Assembly (NCBI RefSeq): GCF_023822025.1 | Contig: NZ_CP082909.1 | Span: 860,698-924,697 of the forward strand | Reading direction: 5' to 3' | Source: Endozoicomonas sp. 4G | GTDB taxonomy: Bacteria; Pseudomonadota; Gammaproteobacteria; Pseudomonadales; Endozoicomonadaceae | DNA length: 64,000 bases | In this document: piece after piece, positions 1-8,688 of the stretch | Layout of the letters: every line of letters begins with the position of its first letter | Position numbering within the stretch: the stretch's first letter is position 1 | Notes under the pieces: model-generated | What the model was told of the DNA's origin: nothing | Seen by the model: only the letters and a program-made list of their open reading frames with translations | Database searches by the model: none | Made by a program: the position numbers and the translations under genes

Positions 1-372
1 CTGAGCCTGTGCAGCACTGGCCATTCCGGCATAGACGATCTTAGGGTTAATGCGTTGCGATAACTCAAGGAGAGCGCTCTCCGGCCAAGCGGTTTCCCGA
101 TTGTTGCGGAGCTGCTCTGGGTCGGGTACAGAAATAGTAAGGTTGAGCGGATGATTCCGGAAAATTTCTGCAGCCCTGCCCATCGATAAAATGCGGTAGT
201 TGAGACCCTGCTTTTTCAAAGCTTTTTCAAGCTGCTTAAACGCATTACTTTCGCCTTGGTCATAAGCGACCAGAAGAACATCAATTTTCTGTGTTGCCAG
301 TGCATTGGAGCTGAAAATGTTTACAAAGAAACAAACAAACAACGCACAGAGAGTGTTTACATAGTTTTCCAT
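1..372 (-). CDS. Partial exported protein of unknown function (5' part only)
   Basis: An open frame runs off the left edge of the window, giving 124 N-terminal residues. The ATG at 372 is preceded by a good GGAGG ribosome binding site about 7 bases upstream. Residues 1-26 look like a Sec signal peptide: a short polar start, a hydrophobic Leu/Phe/Val core, then ANALA-like small residues before TQKIDV. The mature part begins with a beta strand (IDVLLVAYD) and a helix rich in Lys and Leu, suggesting a periplasmic Rossmann-type fold such as a binding protein. I do not recognise the family. It lies downstream of trmA on the same strand, 126 bp away, so it may be read from its own promoter. The C-terminus is outside the window. 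Confidence 0.75.
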   Translation of the reverse strand, partial: MENYVNTLCALFVCFFVNIFSSNALATQKIDVLLVAYDQGESNAFKQLEKALKKQGLNYRILSMGRAAEIFRNHPLNLTISVPDPEQLRNNRETAWPESALLELSQRINPKIVYAGMASAAQAQ

Positions 373-498
373 ACTGCCTCCATTGGAATCCCCGTTACTG
401 GTTTTTATCCATTTTTGAAACAGGGAAACCAACAGTCTGGTACAGAATTCCGTTTTAGGAAAGTTTGGCGGTGGGTTATTTTTTAGCCTTTCAGGCAG

Positions 499-1584
499 TT
501 ATTTTCGAGTCAGGAAGACACCCATTTCGCGATGATGGGTATATGGGAACTGATCAAAAAGGGCTATACGATGCACTTTGTGAGTCCGGGTGATCTTTTC
601 CAGGTTCTGTTTCAATGTGTCCGGGTTACAAGAGATGTAGACAATATTGTCGAACCTTTGAACCAAGGCTTCAGTACCTTCATCAAGGCCGGCCCTGGGA
701 GGATCTACCAGAATGGTGGATACGTTATAACTGTCCAGATCAATATCCTGCAAACGTCTGAACAGTCTTTCCCGATTCATGGCCTGGGTGAACTCTTCAC
801 TGGATAAACGGGCTATCTGGACATTCTCAATGGCGTTCAGCTCGAAGTTGTCGTGGGCAGATTGAACGGATGTCTTGGATATTTCAGTCGCCAAAACCTT
901 GTCAAAGTGATTAGCCAGAACACAGGTGAAATTGCCATTACCGCAATACAGTTCGAGCAAATCCCCCTTCAGGCCAGCACAGACATCACTGGCCCAGCCA
1001 AGCATTTGTTCATTAACTCCGGCATTAGGTTGGGTGAAGCTGTTCTCGACCTGAGTGTACTGGTAGGTTTTGCCCTTTACTTTCAGGGTTTCGACGACGT
1101 AATCCCGATCCAGAACGATTTTCTGCTTTCGGGCACGACCAATGATACCAATGTTGTGGGAAATCTGTAATTTCTCTGCCGCAGCCTGCCACTCATCATT
1201 CAGTGGTTTGTGATAAAGCATACTGATCAGGGCTTCACCCGTCTGGGTCGTCAGAAATTCCAGCTGGAACAGTCTTTTTCGAAGAATCTCCTGTTGTTCT
1301 ATGTCCCTGATCAACGGCATCATCAATTGATTGATCCGCTCTGAGCCGGCAGGAAACTGGTCAATGCTGAAAGGTTGTCGGGTCTTGGGGTCAAACATGC
1401 GATAGTAGCTGTGTTCACCCTCATGCCAGATGCGGAACTCTGCGCGCATTCGGTAATGTTCTGGTCGGGATCTGAAAACCTCCAGCTCAGGAACATCAAA
1501 AACCTGAAACTCTTCGCAGGTAAGGTTTACCTTTTCACTCAGCTGGGTTTGATACTTTGCAGGCTCTACAACGGCTAATGACAT
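499..1584 (-). CDS. trmA: tRNA (uracil-5-)-methyltransferase TrmA
   Basis: This SAM-dependent enzyme makes the ribothymidine at position 54 in the T-loop of tRNAs. The protein matches TrmA end to end: an RxEFRIWHEG-type N-terminal substrate domain, the SAM motif LELYCGNGNFT near the middle, the DPPRAGL motif, and the catalytic Cys in YISCNPDTL close to the C-terminus. I chose the ATG at 1584 (MSLAVVEP...), giving 361 residues. The longer frame to 1632 would start inside the upstream rho-independent terminator at 1602-1626, and the family normally starts a few residues before the QLxEKV helix seen here. It is therefore expressed separately from the permease gene upstream. Confidence 0.95.
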   Translation of the reverse strand: MSLAVVEPAKYQTQLSEKVNLTCEEFQVFDVPELEVFRSRPEHYRMRAEFRIWHEGEHSYYRMFDPKTRQPFSIDQFPAGSERINQLMMPLIRDIEQQEILRKRLFQLEFLTTQTGEALISMLYHKPLNDEWQAAAEKLQISHNIGIIGRARKQKIVLDRDYVVETLKVKGKTYQYTQVENSFTQPNAGVNEQMLGWASDVCAGLKGDLLELYCGNGNFTCVLANHFDKVLATEISKTSVQSAHDNFELNAIENVQIARLSSEEFTQAMNRERLFRRLQDIDLDSYNVSTILVDPPRAGLDEGTEALVQRFDNIVYISCNPDTLKQNLEKITRTHKVHRIALFDQFPYTHHREMGVFLTRK

Positions 1585-1601
1585 AATGCTCTTCGACCAA
1601 T

Positions 1602-1626
1602 AAAAACGGCCCGTATTATGGGCCGC
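1602..1626 (-). terminator. Rho-independent terminator after the NCS2 permease gene
   Basis: Reading the minus strand, a 6-bp GC stem (CGGCCC / GGGCCG, loop of 7) is followed by a run of five T residues. It lies 33 bp after the stop codon of the permease gene and before the trmA start, so it separates the two transcripts. Confidence 0.8.
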
Positions 1627-1658
1627 TTTCAAAGAGATGAAAACCGGTTTTCAGCTCA

Positions 1659-2951
1659 TTAACTGAACATCACCAGTTTAATGGCGAACAGTAGAGAAAG
1701 AATAACCAGGGCACTATTCAGGTCCTTTGCACGACCACTCAAGAGCTTGATGGCGGTGTAGGAGATAAAGCCAAAGGCAATGCCGGTGGTAATTGAGTAG
1801 CTCAGAGGCATAGAGACGGCGGCAATAACCACTGGCGCAGCCTCAGTCAGGTCATCCCAGTTAATCTGGAACATGCTGTGAGTCATCAAAACGGCTATAA
1901 AAAGCAGGGCGGGGGCGGTTGCATAGGCCGGCACCATGGCCGCCATCGGGGACAGAAACAGGGAACCCAGAAACAGCAGGCCCACCACCACAGCGGTAAG
2001 GCCTGTCCGACCACCCACCGAAATCCCGGCAGTACTCTCGACGTAGCTGGTAGTGGTTGAAGTACCCAGTCCGGCCCCAGCCATGCTGGCCATGGAGTCG
2101 GCCATCAGGGCTCTGCCCAGCCGGGGGAATTTACCGTCTTTGTCCAGCAGGTCGCCTTTCTGGGCCACCGCAACCAGGGTGCCTGAAGTATCAAAGAGAT
2201 CAACAAACAAAAAAGAGAAGATAATGCTGATCATGCCCACCTCCAATGCTCCGGCAATATCCAGTTGCAGAAGCGTCGGGGCCACGCTGGGAGGTACGGA
2301 AACCAGACCGTTCATTTCTACTTTGCCAGCAATCAGGCTGACGATAGTAATGGTCAGAATCCCGATCATGACGGATCCGGTGACATTGCGATAGTAAAGA
2401 GCCACCGTCAGGACAAAGCCAATGGCTGTCATGATGGCACTCCAGGAACTCATCTCTCCCAGTGTCACCAGTGTTGCCGGGTCACCAACGACAATGCCGG
2501 CATTCTGTAGAGCAATAAAGCCAAGGAAGAGGCCAATACCGGCAGCAATACCACCCCGTAATGACAGGGGAATGCTGTTGATAATCCACTCGCGAATCTT
2601 GAAGACACTTAATGCGAAGAAGCAGACACCCGAAAGGAAAACAGCTCCCAGCGCGATTTGCCAGCTATAACCCATCTGGCCGACAACGGTGAAGGCAAAG
2701 AAGGCATTCAGGCCCATACCAGGCGCAAGAGCAATGGGGTAATTGGCATACAAGCCCATGACCATACAGCCAATAGCAGCCGCCACACAGGTAGCGACAA
2801 AGACCGCTCCCTGATCCATGCCGGTGGTTGCCAGCATGCTGGGGTTGACAAAAATGATGTAGGCCATGGTCAGGAACGTTGTAATTCCTGCCAGTACTTC
2901 CGTCTTAACATCCGTATGATGTTCTTTTAGTTTGAATAGCCGTTCTAACAT
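1659..2951 (-). CDS. NCS2-family purine permease (AzgA/adenine-guanine-hypoxanthine type)
   Basis: This inner-membrane proton symporter probably imports adenine, guanine or hypoxanthine. It has 430 residues, normal for the AzgA/PbuG/AdeP branch of NCS2. Features seen: an N-terminal LKEHHTDVKTEVLAGITTFLTMAYI segment, the MGLNAFFAFT signature after TM3 and about 12 to 14 hydrophobic helices. The DTSGTLVAVA and GLGTSTTTSYVESTAGI stretches belong to the substrate-binding helices of the family. Exact purine specificity (adenine versus guanine/hypoxanthine) cannot be read from the sequence, so I give no gene symbol. It is a single-gene unit with a terminator at 1602-1626. Confidence 0.9.
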   Translation of the reverse strand: MLERLFKLKEHHTDVKTEVLAGITTFLTMAYIIFVNPSMLATTGMDQGAVFVATCVAAAIGCMVMGLYANYPIALAPGMGLNAFFAFTVVGQMGYSWQIALGAVFLSGVCFFALSVFKIREWIINSIPLSLRGGIAAGIGLFLGFIALQNAGIVVGDPATLVTLGEMSSWSAIMTAIGFVLTVALYYRNVTGSVMIGILTITIVSLIAGKVEMNGLVSVPPSVAPTLLQLDIAGALEVGMISIIFSFLFVDLFDTSGTLVAVAQKGDLLDKDGKFPRLGRALMADSMASMAGAGLGTSTTTSYVESTAGISVGGRTGLTAVVVGLLFLGSLFLSPMAAMVPAYATAPALLFIAVLMTHSMFQINWDDLTEAAPVVIAAVSMPLSYSITTGIAFGFISYTAIKLLSGRAKDLNSALVILSLLFAIKLVMFS

Positions 2952-3264
2952 GTTGAAGCTTCGCGTGAGAGTACAAGCCTACAATGATAACGATTTTTAC
3001 AGACGGGTAGAATAGGTGGGTGGTATCGTCATTTTCTCGATAAATCACGGTTTTTGGTGGGAATTTCTTAGATTGGTTTTTATCGATAAAACGGTGTCTT
3101 GTGCTTGTTTTCTTCTATGCCCCTACATGTAGTAGTCATGATTTTTTGTGAGCAAATAATGTCCACTTTGCTGTAAGCCTTGTCCCTGAGGGGATCAGTA
3201 CAGGTTGAAATAGACCATTAACAGGGTTATCCACAGAAGTTGTGGTTAAATAAGCGGGGCAATT
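2952..3264. other. Intergenic region upstream of the purine permease
   Basis: There is no convincing gene. Near 2986-3001 on the minus strand a short element (AAAATCGTTATC, with a CG centre between A- and T-rich flanks) loosely resembles half of a PurR-type operator, which would fit a purine permease, but the match is weak. I see no purine riboswitch core. The remainder is AT-rich spacer with no recognisable RNA gene. Confidence 0.4.
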
Positions 3265-3287
3265 GAGTCGACCCTCAGGGCCGACTC
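3265..3287 (-). terminator. Hairpin after the GIY-YIG-like gene
   Basis: A strong interrupted stem (GAGTCG-a-CCC / GGG-c-CGACTC, 3-nt loop) lies 10 bp past the stop codon of the minus-strand gene. No clear U-tract follows on either strand, so termination is plausible but not certain. Confidence 0.5.
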
Positions 3288-3296
3288 TCGAAGTGA

Positions 3297-4298
3297 TCAG
3301 GCGACTGCTGCCAGCTTCCCGGTGTGCATTTCCCGAATTCTGCTATCGAGTTCAGCGAGAGTTTCAGCCATTTTTCTTCGCTCGTTTTCCTGATTTTCAG
3401 CACTGCGCTGTGCACGTTGCTTTCTGTGGCGTTCAATAGCCTCACGTATGCGAAGCTGTTTCGGGCAGATGGGCTCAGCAACAATGATTTCTTTTTCAGC
3501 AATGTCAGCGGGTTTTGACTCAATGCTCTCTGGTGGCTGGGAGTCTTCTTCAACCGCCGGTTCGGGCTGGACATCCAGTTGGCTCAGGGCATTGTTATCG
3601 CCGGCCAGACAGGCGTCAGCTGCGGCAGTAATCGCAGCCAGCTGGGCGGTGATGTCATCACTCATTTCAATGCTGTTCATCTGAACCATGGCATTGGCCC
3701 TTGAACCCGCAGATTGGGTAGGTTCGGGCTTTGGCTTTTCGGTCTCAGGCTGAGTAACTTCAACCTTGATGTCAGTTGCAGCCGGGGTAAGGTTCACTGC
3801 CATCGGTGTAGATACCGGCTCGGGTGCCGAGTGTTGAGGGGTTTGGGCGACAGGAGCCTGTGTGGCCTTTTCATTGGCCGCTTGATTGCCCGCGTCGCCG
3901 GATTTCATGGCAAGGCTTGGAGGTGTATTGCTATCACCTTCATTAATTTCAGCAAAAATAGAGGCCAGCTCTTTTTCAATGCTGGACTTACGCTGGCGCT
4001 TCTTCTTTTTAGGCAGGATTTTTACAGTACTGGTCTTATAGCCTCTGAGGCTGTCGGCACCAAAAAAATGGATGGCGTCCTGTTCGAGTTCCGCCAGCTC
4101 TTCACGAGACTCGGCCCGATCCCATTCTTCTACGGTAAATTCATCCTCGCCATGGATGCGGATTTCTCTGTAGAGCGGGTAGTCCAGATCCTGGTGTGCG
4201 GCTGCCACCATTTTTTCCCACTGGCTCTCAAGGTCATTGCGAGTGGAGCCTACAAAAATTTGTTTGGTTACTTTATTGGTGACGGTGAAGATAATCAA
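3297..4298 (-). CDS. Degenerate GIY-YIG-like domain protein with long disordered tail
   Basis: The first about 85 residues follow the GIY-YIG nuclease pattern. IIFTVTNK stands where GIY lies and KQIFVGSTRNDLESQW where YIG and the catalytic Arg helix lie. A LYREIRIHGEDEFTVE strand/helix follows, then LEQDAIHFF carrying the conserved Glu, and finally GYKTS where GYN is usual. GIY has become IIF, YIG has become FVG and the Arg position is Gln, so nuclease activity is doubtful. The rest, about 240 residues, is rich in Pro, Glu, Ala and Thr with a basic KKKKRQRK patch, ending in a charged helical segment. I chose the TTG at 4298 because AAGG precedes it by 10 bases and a TATAAT box overlaps the alternative TTG at 4337. 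The cellular role is unknown. Confidence 0.65.
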   Translation of the reverse strand: MIIFTVTNKVTKQIFVGSTRNDLESQWEKMVAAAHQDLDYPLYREIRIHGEDEFTVEEWDRAESREELAELEQDAIHFFGADSLRGYKTSTVKILPKKKKRQRKSSIEKELASIFAEINEGDSNTPPSLAMKSGDAGNQAANEKATQAPVAQTPQHSAPEPVSTPMAVNLTPAATDIKVEVTQPETEKPKPEPTQSAGSRANAMVQMNSIEMSDDITAQLAAITAAADACLAGDNNALSQLDVQPEPAVEEDSQPPESIESKPADIAEKEIIVAEPICPKQLRIREAIERHRKQRAQRSAENQENERRKMAETLAELDSRIREMHTGKLAAVA

Positions 4299-4336
4299 CG
4301 CTGGATAACCTTTATACTGACGGTGACAGGCGCGCA

Positions 4337-4366
4337 ATTATACCCGCCGATTTTCTTCTGTGTAGT
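4337..4366 (-). promoter_or_regulatory. Candidate sigma-70 promoter of the GIY-YIG-like gene
   Basis: A perfect -10 box TATAAT is at 4337-4342 (minus strand). ACTACA lies 18 bp upstream as a weak -35. Transcription would begin just before the chosen TTG start at 4298 and would skip the upstream TTG at 4337. Confidence 0.45.
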
Positions 4367-4455
4367 GGGGATTGTGCACTATTCAAAAACTCTTTTAAGG
4401 GATAGCGGACTGAGGCTGTATTGAAACGTCAATACAGCTAAGAATATCCCGAATA

Positions 4456-4923
4456 TCATAGGATTTTTTCCGTCCTGACACTGAGGTCCAGAGCCATAAC
4501 AATAGCATCTTCAGCTTTATGATCTTTGCTGGCCGGGTAGTAGTTTTTACGACGGCCAATTTCACTAAAGCCTGAGTTCAGATAAAGGTTGAATGCTTTC
4601 TGGTTGGACTCCCGCACTTCAAGGAACAGGGTCTCTGCCTGCTTTGCTGAAGAGTCGATAAGTTGATTCAACATAGCCGAGCCAAAGCCTTTGCCCTGCT
4701 CGTTGCGAGAGACAGTCAGAATCAGCAGGCTGGCTTCTCCGGCAGCTATCATGACGACACCCTGGGCAACAATCCTGCCCTTGTGCTCGGCCACCGTGCA
4801 GAGATAGCCTGAGTCGATACTGTCCATGTAGTGCTTTTGTTGCCATGGATGAGGCCCGGCCTCCTGCTCAATAGCAGCCAGTTCTGGAAGATCCTGATGA
4901 GTCATTGCTCTAAACGACAGCAT
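4456..4923 (-). CDS. rimI: Ribosomal-protein-S18 alanine N-acetyltransferase RimI
   Basis: This GNAT-fold enzyme acetylates the N-terminal Ala of ribosomal protein S18. The 155-residue length is normal. The acetyl-CoA motif A is RNEQGKGFG (Q/RxxGxG type). The C-terminal LEVRESNQKAFNLYLNSGF block with RKNYYP is typical of RimI rather than of other GNATs. It follows the holD-like gene by 34 bp on the same strand, matching the common holD-rimI pairing in gammaproteobacteria, and the two are probably co-transcribed. Confidence 0.92.
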   Translation of the reverse strand: MLSFRAMTHQDLPELAAIEQEAGPHPWQQKHYMDSIDSGYLCTVAEHKGRIVAQGVVMIAAGEASLLILTVSRNEQGKGFGSAMLNQLIDSSAKQAETLFLEVRESNQKAFNLYLNSGFSEIGRRKNYYPASKDHKAEDAIVMALDLSVRTEKIL

Positions 4924-4957
4924 ATTAGTATTCTTTTCTGTGATAACTGAGAGGTTG

Positions 4958-5785
4958 TCAGCTGTCTGAGGTCAGCTCTTTAATGATCGGATAAATATCT
5001 CGCCAGGCTTCTGACTTGAGTGTTGGAAGTTTCATCAACTCATTAAGGCCATGGGTGACGATAAAGTGTTGGTCTGAGTGGAGTCCTTTCTGCAAACCTC
5101 TCAGATCGCTAAAGGTTCGGTTTGGATCAATCACAAAGCGGGCTGCTGCCTGACCTAGCAGCAGGACTACTTTTCGCCTGGCTAATCCAAACTGGTTGCT
5201 AAGGTAGGCGCATACCGCGTCGGCAGCAGCAGAATCATCCTGGCTCAGGTGCTCCATCAGGCCAATATTGCCCAGTGGCCAGACAAACTCACTGAAAGGC
5301 ATGGCTTCCGACTCAGGCGGTAATTGAATGGCACGCAGGATATCGCTGAGTAACCGTTGGTGAAATCGAGAAAATTGATTCAGCCCGGAGTGAGGCATTT
5401 CTGCAACTACCAGACAGTGTTCGTTAGCTGACAGGGTTATCAGCCTGAACTTGCTGACAGCTACTGGCGGAGCTTCAGTTATAACGGGTTGTGTTACTGG
5501 CGGCACTGGCTTCGAGTCTTGTTTTGTTTCGACTCTACCGGAGATGCCCAGTAAATCTTTTGCCGTTGCAGCGCCCATCGTACTAGCAGAAGAAACTTGG
5601 GCCGACGCTTGTTGAGAAGATAGGCCGGAGGCCTCAGGTTTAAAGCTTTCCTCTGGCTCCTCTTCTAAACAGTCAAAAGGCCGGGGCGGCAGTGCATTAG
5701 GCAGGATCTGCCTTGGGAACCAGGTCTGGATTCCCATGGCATCGAGGTAGTGTTGTCGAGTTCGCTCGTTGATCCTGCCTTGCAT
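4958..5785 (-). CDS. holD: DNA polymerase III psi subunit (HolD-like), long form
   Basis: Psi links the chi subunit, and through it SSB, to the clamp-loader complex at the replication fork. The N-terminus contains RQHYLDAMGIQTWFPR, which parallels the chi-binding LQQLGITQW segment of E. coli HolD. A Pro/Ser/Glu-rich linker of about 90 residues follows. The C-terminal about 165 residues (from FRLITLSANEHCLVV) have the alpha/beta character of the uracil-DNA-glycosylase-like psi fold, with GNIGLMEHL, KVVLLLGQAAAR and a final EAWRDIYPIIKEL helix. At 275 residues it is about twice E. coli psi, as I recall for Pseudomonas psi. Adjacency to rimI supports the call. It starts 5 bp after the leuA stop, so coupling to leuA is likely. 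Confidence 0.7.
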   Translation of the reverse strand: MQGRINERTRQHYLDAMGIQTWFPRQILPNALPPRPFDCLEEEPEESFKPEASGLSSQQASAQVSSASTMGAATAKDLLGISGRVETKQDSKPVPPVTQPVITEAPPVAVSKFRLITLSANEHCLVVAEMPHSGLNQFSRFHQRLLSDILRAIQLPPESEAMPFSEFVWPLGNIGLMEHLSQDDSAAADAVCAYLSNQFGLARRKVVLLLGQAAARFVIDPNRTFSDLRGLQKGLHSDQHFIVTHGLNELMKLPTLKSEAWRDIYPIIKELTSDS

Positions 5786-5790
5786 GGCTG

Positions 5791-7338
5791 TTACAGGTTT
5801 CCTGTCTGTGGGTTGGTTTTTGGATGATCAGCGTTCAGCAGGTTCAGGGCATTGATGTAGGCTTTCGCAGAAGCCACCACGATATCCGTGTCCGCTCCGG
5901 AGCCATTGACAATGCGACCCTGCTTTTCCAGACGCACGCTGACCTCGCCCTGAGAATCGGTACCGCTGGTAATCGCCTTGACATTATACAATGCCAGATG
6001 GGCACCGGAATCAGCAATACTTTCTATGGCTTTAAAGACCGCATCAACAGGGCCAGCACCGGCACTGCGTATCTCTACTTCCTCAGAGTCCACCGCAATG
6101 ACCAGATGAGCTTCAGGGGGTTTGCCTGTGCTGGAGCCGGCTTCCAGCTTAATCAGACGGTATTTCTCTTCTTCATTGCCTGAACGAACGTCACTGACCA
6201 GAGCCTGCAGGTCGTCATCGAAAATCTCAGACTTTTTGTCTGCCAGAATCTTGAAGCGGTTAAAGGCTTCGGTCAATTCGTCACGATCAGCAAAAGTAAT
6301 GCCCAGCTCTTCCATACGGGACTGGAAGGCGCTGCGGCCGGATAATTTACCCAGGGTCAGGCGGTTGGTGTTCCAGCCAACGTCTTCAGCCTTCATAATT
6401 TCGTAGGTTTCACGGTTTTTCAGAATACCATCCTGGTGAATACCGGATTCGTGAGCAAAAGCATTAGCACCGACAATGGCCTTGTTAGGCTGAACCGGGA
6501 AGCCGGTGATACTTGAGACCAGACGGGAGGTAGGAACGATATGCCGGGTATTGATCCCCGTTTCGACGTTGAGTTCATCCTGACGGGTGCGGATTGCCAT
6601 AACGATTTCTTCAAGAGAGGCGTTGCCCGCTCTTTCGCCAAGACCGTTAATGGTGCATTCAATCTGACGGGCGCCATTAACGACAGCGGACAGGGAGTTG
6701 GCCACGGCAAGCCCAAGGTCATTGTGACAGTGAACCGAGAAGATGGCTTTGTCTGAGTTGGGAATACGCTCAATCAGCTGGGCAATCGTGTTGCCGAACT
6801 GGTGCGGCAGCGCATAACCAACGGTGTCAGGGATGTTAATGGTGCGAGCGCCGGCATCAATCACCGCTTCAATGACACGGCACATAAAGTCGATGTCAGA
6901 TCGTCCGGCGTCTTCCAGGGAAAACTCAACATCGTCAATCAGATTGCGAGCCAGTTTGACAGAAGCTATTGCCTGTTCCAGTACCTGCTCGGGCGTCATA
7001 CAAAGTTTGTGTTTCATGTGCAGGGGGGAGGTGGCAATGAAGGTATGAATACGACCACGGGCAGCTGGCTGAATCGCTTGACCTGCGGCTTCAATATCCT
7101 TTGGCAGTGCCCGGGAAAGACTGCAGACAGTACTCTCTTTAATGGTTTCGGCGATGCTCTTGACGGCCTCAAAATCGCCCGGGCTGGCGATGGCAAATCC
7201 CGCCTCAATCACGTCAACCTTGAGTATTTCCAGCGATTTGGCAATCCGGAGCTTCTCGTCGCCAGTCATGGCTGCGCCGGGACTCTGTTCACCGTCTCTC
7301 AAGGTGGTATCGAAAATAATAACCTGATCGTTGCTCAT
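5791..7338 (-). CDS. leuA: 2-isopropylmalate synthase LeuA
   Basis: LeuA condenses acetyl-CoA and 2-oxoisovalerate in the first committed step of leucine synthesis. The protein is 515 residues, typical of the proteobacterial class. It carries the DRE-TIM motif [13 protein letters not shown] at the N-terminus, [15 protein letters not shown] with the metal-binding HxH, the [10 protein letters not shown] loop and the HESGIHQDG motif. The C-terminal regulatory domain (from about residue 390) would bind leucine for feedback inhibition. It is followed immediately by holD and rimI. The promoter region holds a 17-bp tandem repeat and a palindrome. I found no leader peptide with a Leu-codon run on the coding strand. 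Confidence 0.97.
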   Translation of the reverse strand: MSNDQVIIFDTTLRDGEQSPGAAMTGDEKLRIAKSLEILKVDVIEAGFAIASPGDFEAVKSIAETIKESTVCSLSRALPKDIEAAGQAIQPAARGRIHTFIATSPLHMKHKLCMTPEQVLEQAIASVKLARNLIDDVEFSLEDAGRSDIDFMCRVIEAVIDAGARTINIPDTVGYALPHQFGNTIAQLIERIPNSDKAIFSVHCHNDLGLAVANSLSAVVNGARQIECTINGLGERAGNASLEEIVMAIRTRQDELNVETGINTRHIVPTSRLVSSITGFPVQPNKAIVGANAFAHESGIHQDGILKNRETYEIMKAEDVGWNTNRLTLGKLSGRSAFQSRMEELGITFADRDELTEAFNRFKILADKKSEIFDDDLQALVSDVRSGNEEEKYRLIKLEAGSSTGKPPEAHLVIAVDSEEVEIRSAGAGPVDAVFKAIESIADSGAHLALYNVKAITSGTDSQGEVSVRLEKQGRIVNGSGADTDIVVASAKAYINALNLLNADHPKTNPQTGNL

Positions 7339-7395
7339 GGTTGCTGCTCCGCTGTTCTTTTATCAGCTCAATGTTTTTTTGCTGTACTTTTTACT

Positions 7396-7460
7396 TACTG
7401 CTCAAGGCTTTCTACTGCTCAAGGCTTTCTACTGCTCAAGGCTTTCTACTGCTCAAGGCT
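7396..7460. repeat. Tandem 17-bp repeat in the leuA upstream region
   Basis: Three full copies and one partial copy (14 of 17 bases) of TACTGCTCAAGGCTTTC start at 7396, 7413, 7430 and 7447. A further isolated partial copy (CTGCTCAAGGCAG) lies near 7609-7621. They sit 58 to 122 bp upstream of the leuA start. They could be regulator-binding sites or simple slippage products. Confidence 0.85.
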
Positions 7461-7552
7461 GTGCTGTATGACAATGCCGGTTTTGGTGGTGCTTGCAACA
7501 GGCGGCATTTTCTGCACTTGGCAGTCGGAATTTATTCAAATATAACTACTTT

Positions 7553-7583
7553 TCTGACTCTGGAGTCAGAGGGCCAGTTGGCC
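7553..7583. promoter_or_regulatory. Two inverted repeats upstream of leuA
   Basis: TCTGACTC-tg-GAGTCAGA at 7553-7570 is a perfect 8-bp inverted repeat. GGCC-agtt-GGCC at 7572-7583 directly abuts it. They may form an operator or a small hairpin. Neither has a U-tract that would make it a terminator. Confidence 0.4.
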
Positions 7584-7620
7584 GGGGTCGAAGGTGAAGT
7601 TAAATAATCTGCTCAAGGCA

Positions 7621-7928
7621 GTAGGAGTAGTAGGCGGGAAGAACAAAATATGGATTCAGGCGGCAACACCACGGCTGCACCGATGGCGCTACCGTGAGCG
7701 ATCTGGAATGTTTTTGGCTGGTGCTTATCGTTCGCTACAGGCATTGTAATCACGCTCAGCGTTTTGAAATCAGCGTTAAGTTGTTTTGTGGATCGAATGA
7801 GGTCGAACTATATCCTCTATAAACCGTTTTGCCAAGCGGGTTGATCCGGTTTTCGAGACTGGATAGGATTTGTGCGACCCTACTTTCTTTTCGCCAAGGG
7901 CGTTCTGCCCATCAAAGGATAGCCGGAC
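7621..7928. other. Divergent intergenic region between leuA and the YajG-like gene
   Basis: No gene is supported here. The region must hold the promoter of the lipoprotein gene at 7929 and possibly that of leuA. I see no clear consensus promoter pair. A ribosome binding site (AAAGGA) precedes the ATG at 7929. Confidence 0.4.
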
Positions 7929-8498
7929 ATGAAAAAAGCGTCACTTATTTTGCTGGGAGCCCTTGCCCTGGGCGGATGTGCCCTGAGCCCTCAGGAAGTG
8001 GATGTCACTCCCAAAATTGCTGTGGAAAAGCCCGTTGAACCATTACAGGGAACCGTCAGTGTGACCGTTTACGATGAACGATTGTCCCGTTCTCTGGGTC
8101 ATCGGGGAGGGGTCTATTCAGATACCAATGACATCACGACCAATGACCGTCTGACTCTGGCTATTCGCTCGGCGGTTGAGATGAGTTTGAGGGAAATGGG
8201 CTTGACCGTAACTGAGTCTGAAGATGTGCCTCAGTTCCAGGTTTATCTTGATGATTTGGAATACAAAGTGCCTGAAGGCAGTTATATCACCCAGGTTGAC
8301 CTGAAGGCAAAAGTGCGGGTCAGGATTATCAAAGATGGTCAGCGTTTCGAAGGCGTCTACGCCACCGAAATCACCGAACGTGTACCCAAAGCACCGTCTG
8401 ATGAAAAGAACGAAGAGTTGATCAATCAGGTGCTCAGTGATGTGCTGAGCAGGGCGTTGGCCGATCCAAAATTGACAGGCTTTCTGAAACAGGCCTGA
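7929..8498 (+). CDS. YajG-family outer-membrane lipoprotein
   Basis: This is a 189-residue predicted lipoprotein. MKKASLILLGALALGGC gives a short signal ending in the lipobox LGGC, so Cys17 would be lipidated. The mature part begins with a Pro/Lys linker. It then resembles the YajG family (Lipoprotein_16): VSVTVYDERLSRSLGHR, a TLAIRSAVEMSLREMG helix and C-terminal EELINQVLSDVLSRALADP. YajG-type proteins are envelope lipoproteins of unclear function. The ATG at 7929 has an AAAGGA box about 9 bases upstream. A weak hairpin follows the gene. Confidence 0.8.
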   Translation: MKKASLILLGALALGGCALSPQEVDVTPKIAVEKPVEPLQGTVSVTVYDERLSRSLGHRGGVYSDTNDITTNDRLTLAIRSAVEMSLREMGLTVTESEDVPQFQVYLDDLEYKVPEGSYITQVDLKAKVRVRIIKDGQRFEGVYATEITERVPKAPSDEKNEELINQVLSDVLSRALADPKLTGFLKQA

Positions 8499-8552
8499 GT
8501 ATTTATCGAATCAGCGTAAAGCGTCGTACTTTGAGGGCAGGAATGTAGCTCG

Positions 8553-8567
8553 GCTTGCAGAGCAAGC
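8553..8567 (+). terminator. Possible terminator hairpin after the lipoprotein gene
   Basis: GCTTGC-aga-GCAAGC forms a 6-bp stem with a 3-nt loop, 55 bp after the stop codon. A T-rich stretch starts about 11 bases later, so it is an imperfect terminator candidate. Confidence 0.35.
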
Positions 8568-8688
8568 AACTTGTGCTATTTTTCTGTCCTTGAGGCGTTT
8601 TTAAAGCTGGTTTTATCGGACTGATTGCTTACATGCACCAGCTTACTAAATAAAATAATCACTTCTATTATGGTATGGGGCTGACTCG

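Noticed and set aside
3714..4424. 236-codon plus-strand frame
   Set aside because: Antisense to the GIY-YIG-like gene; composition is the complement of its coding frame and no motif is seen.
7396..7460. CRISPR-like array
   Set aside because: Units are contiguous tandem copies with no spacers.
6802..7545. 247-codon plus-strand frame
   Set aside because: Antisense to leuA, no recognisable product, and leuA is unambiguous.
7339..7600. Leucine leader peptide for leuA attenuation
   Set aside because: Runs of Leu codons appear only on the opposite strand, produced by the 17-bp repeats; none on the leuA strand.
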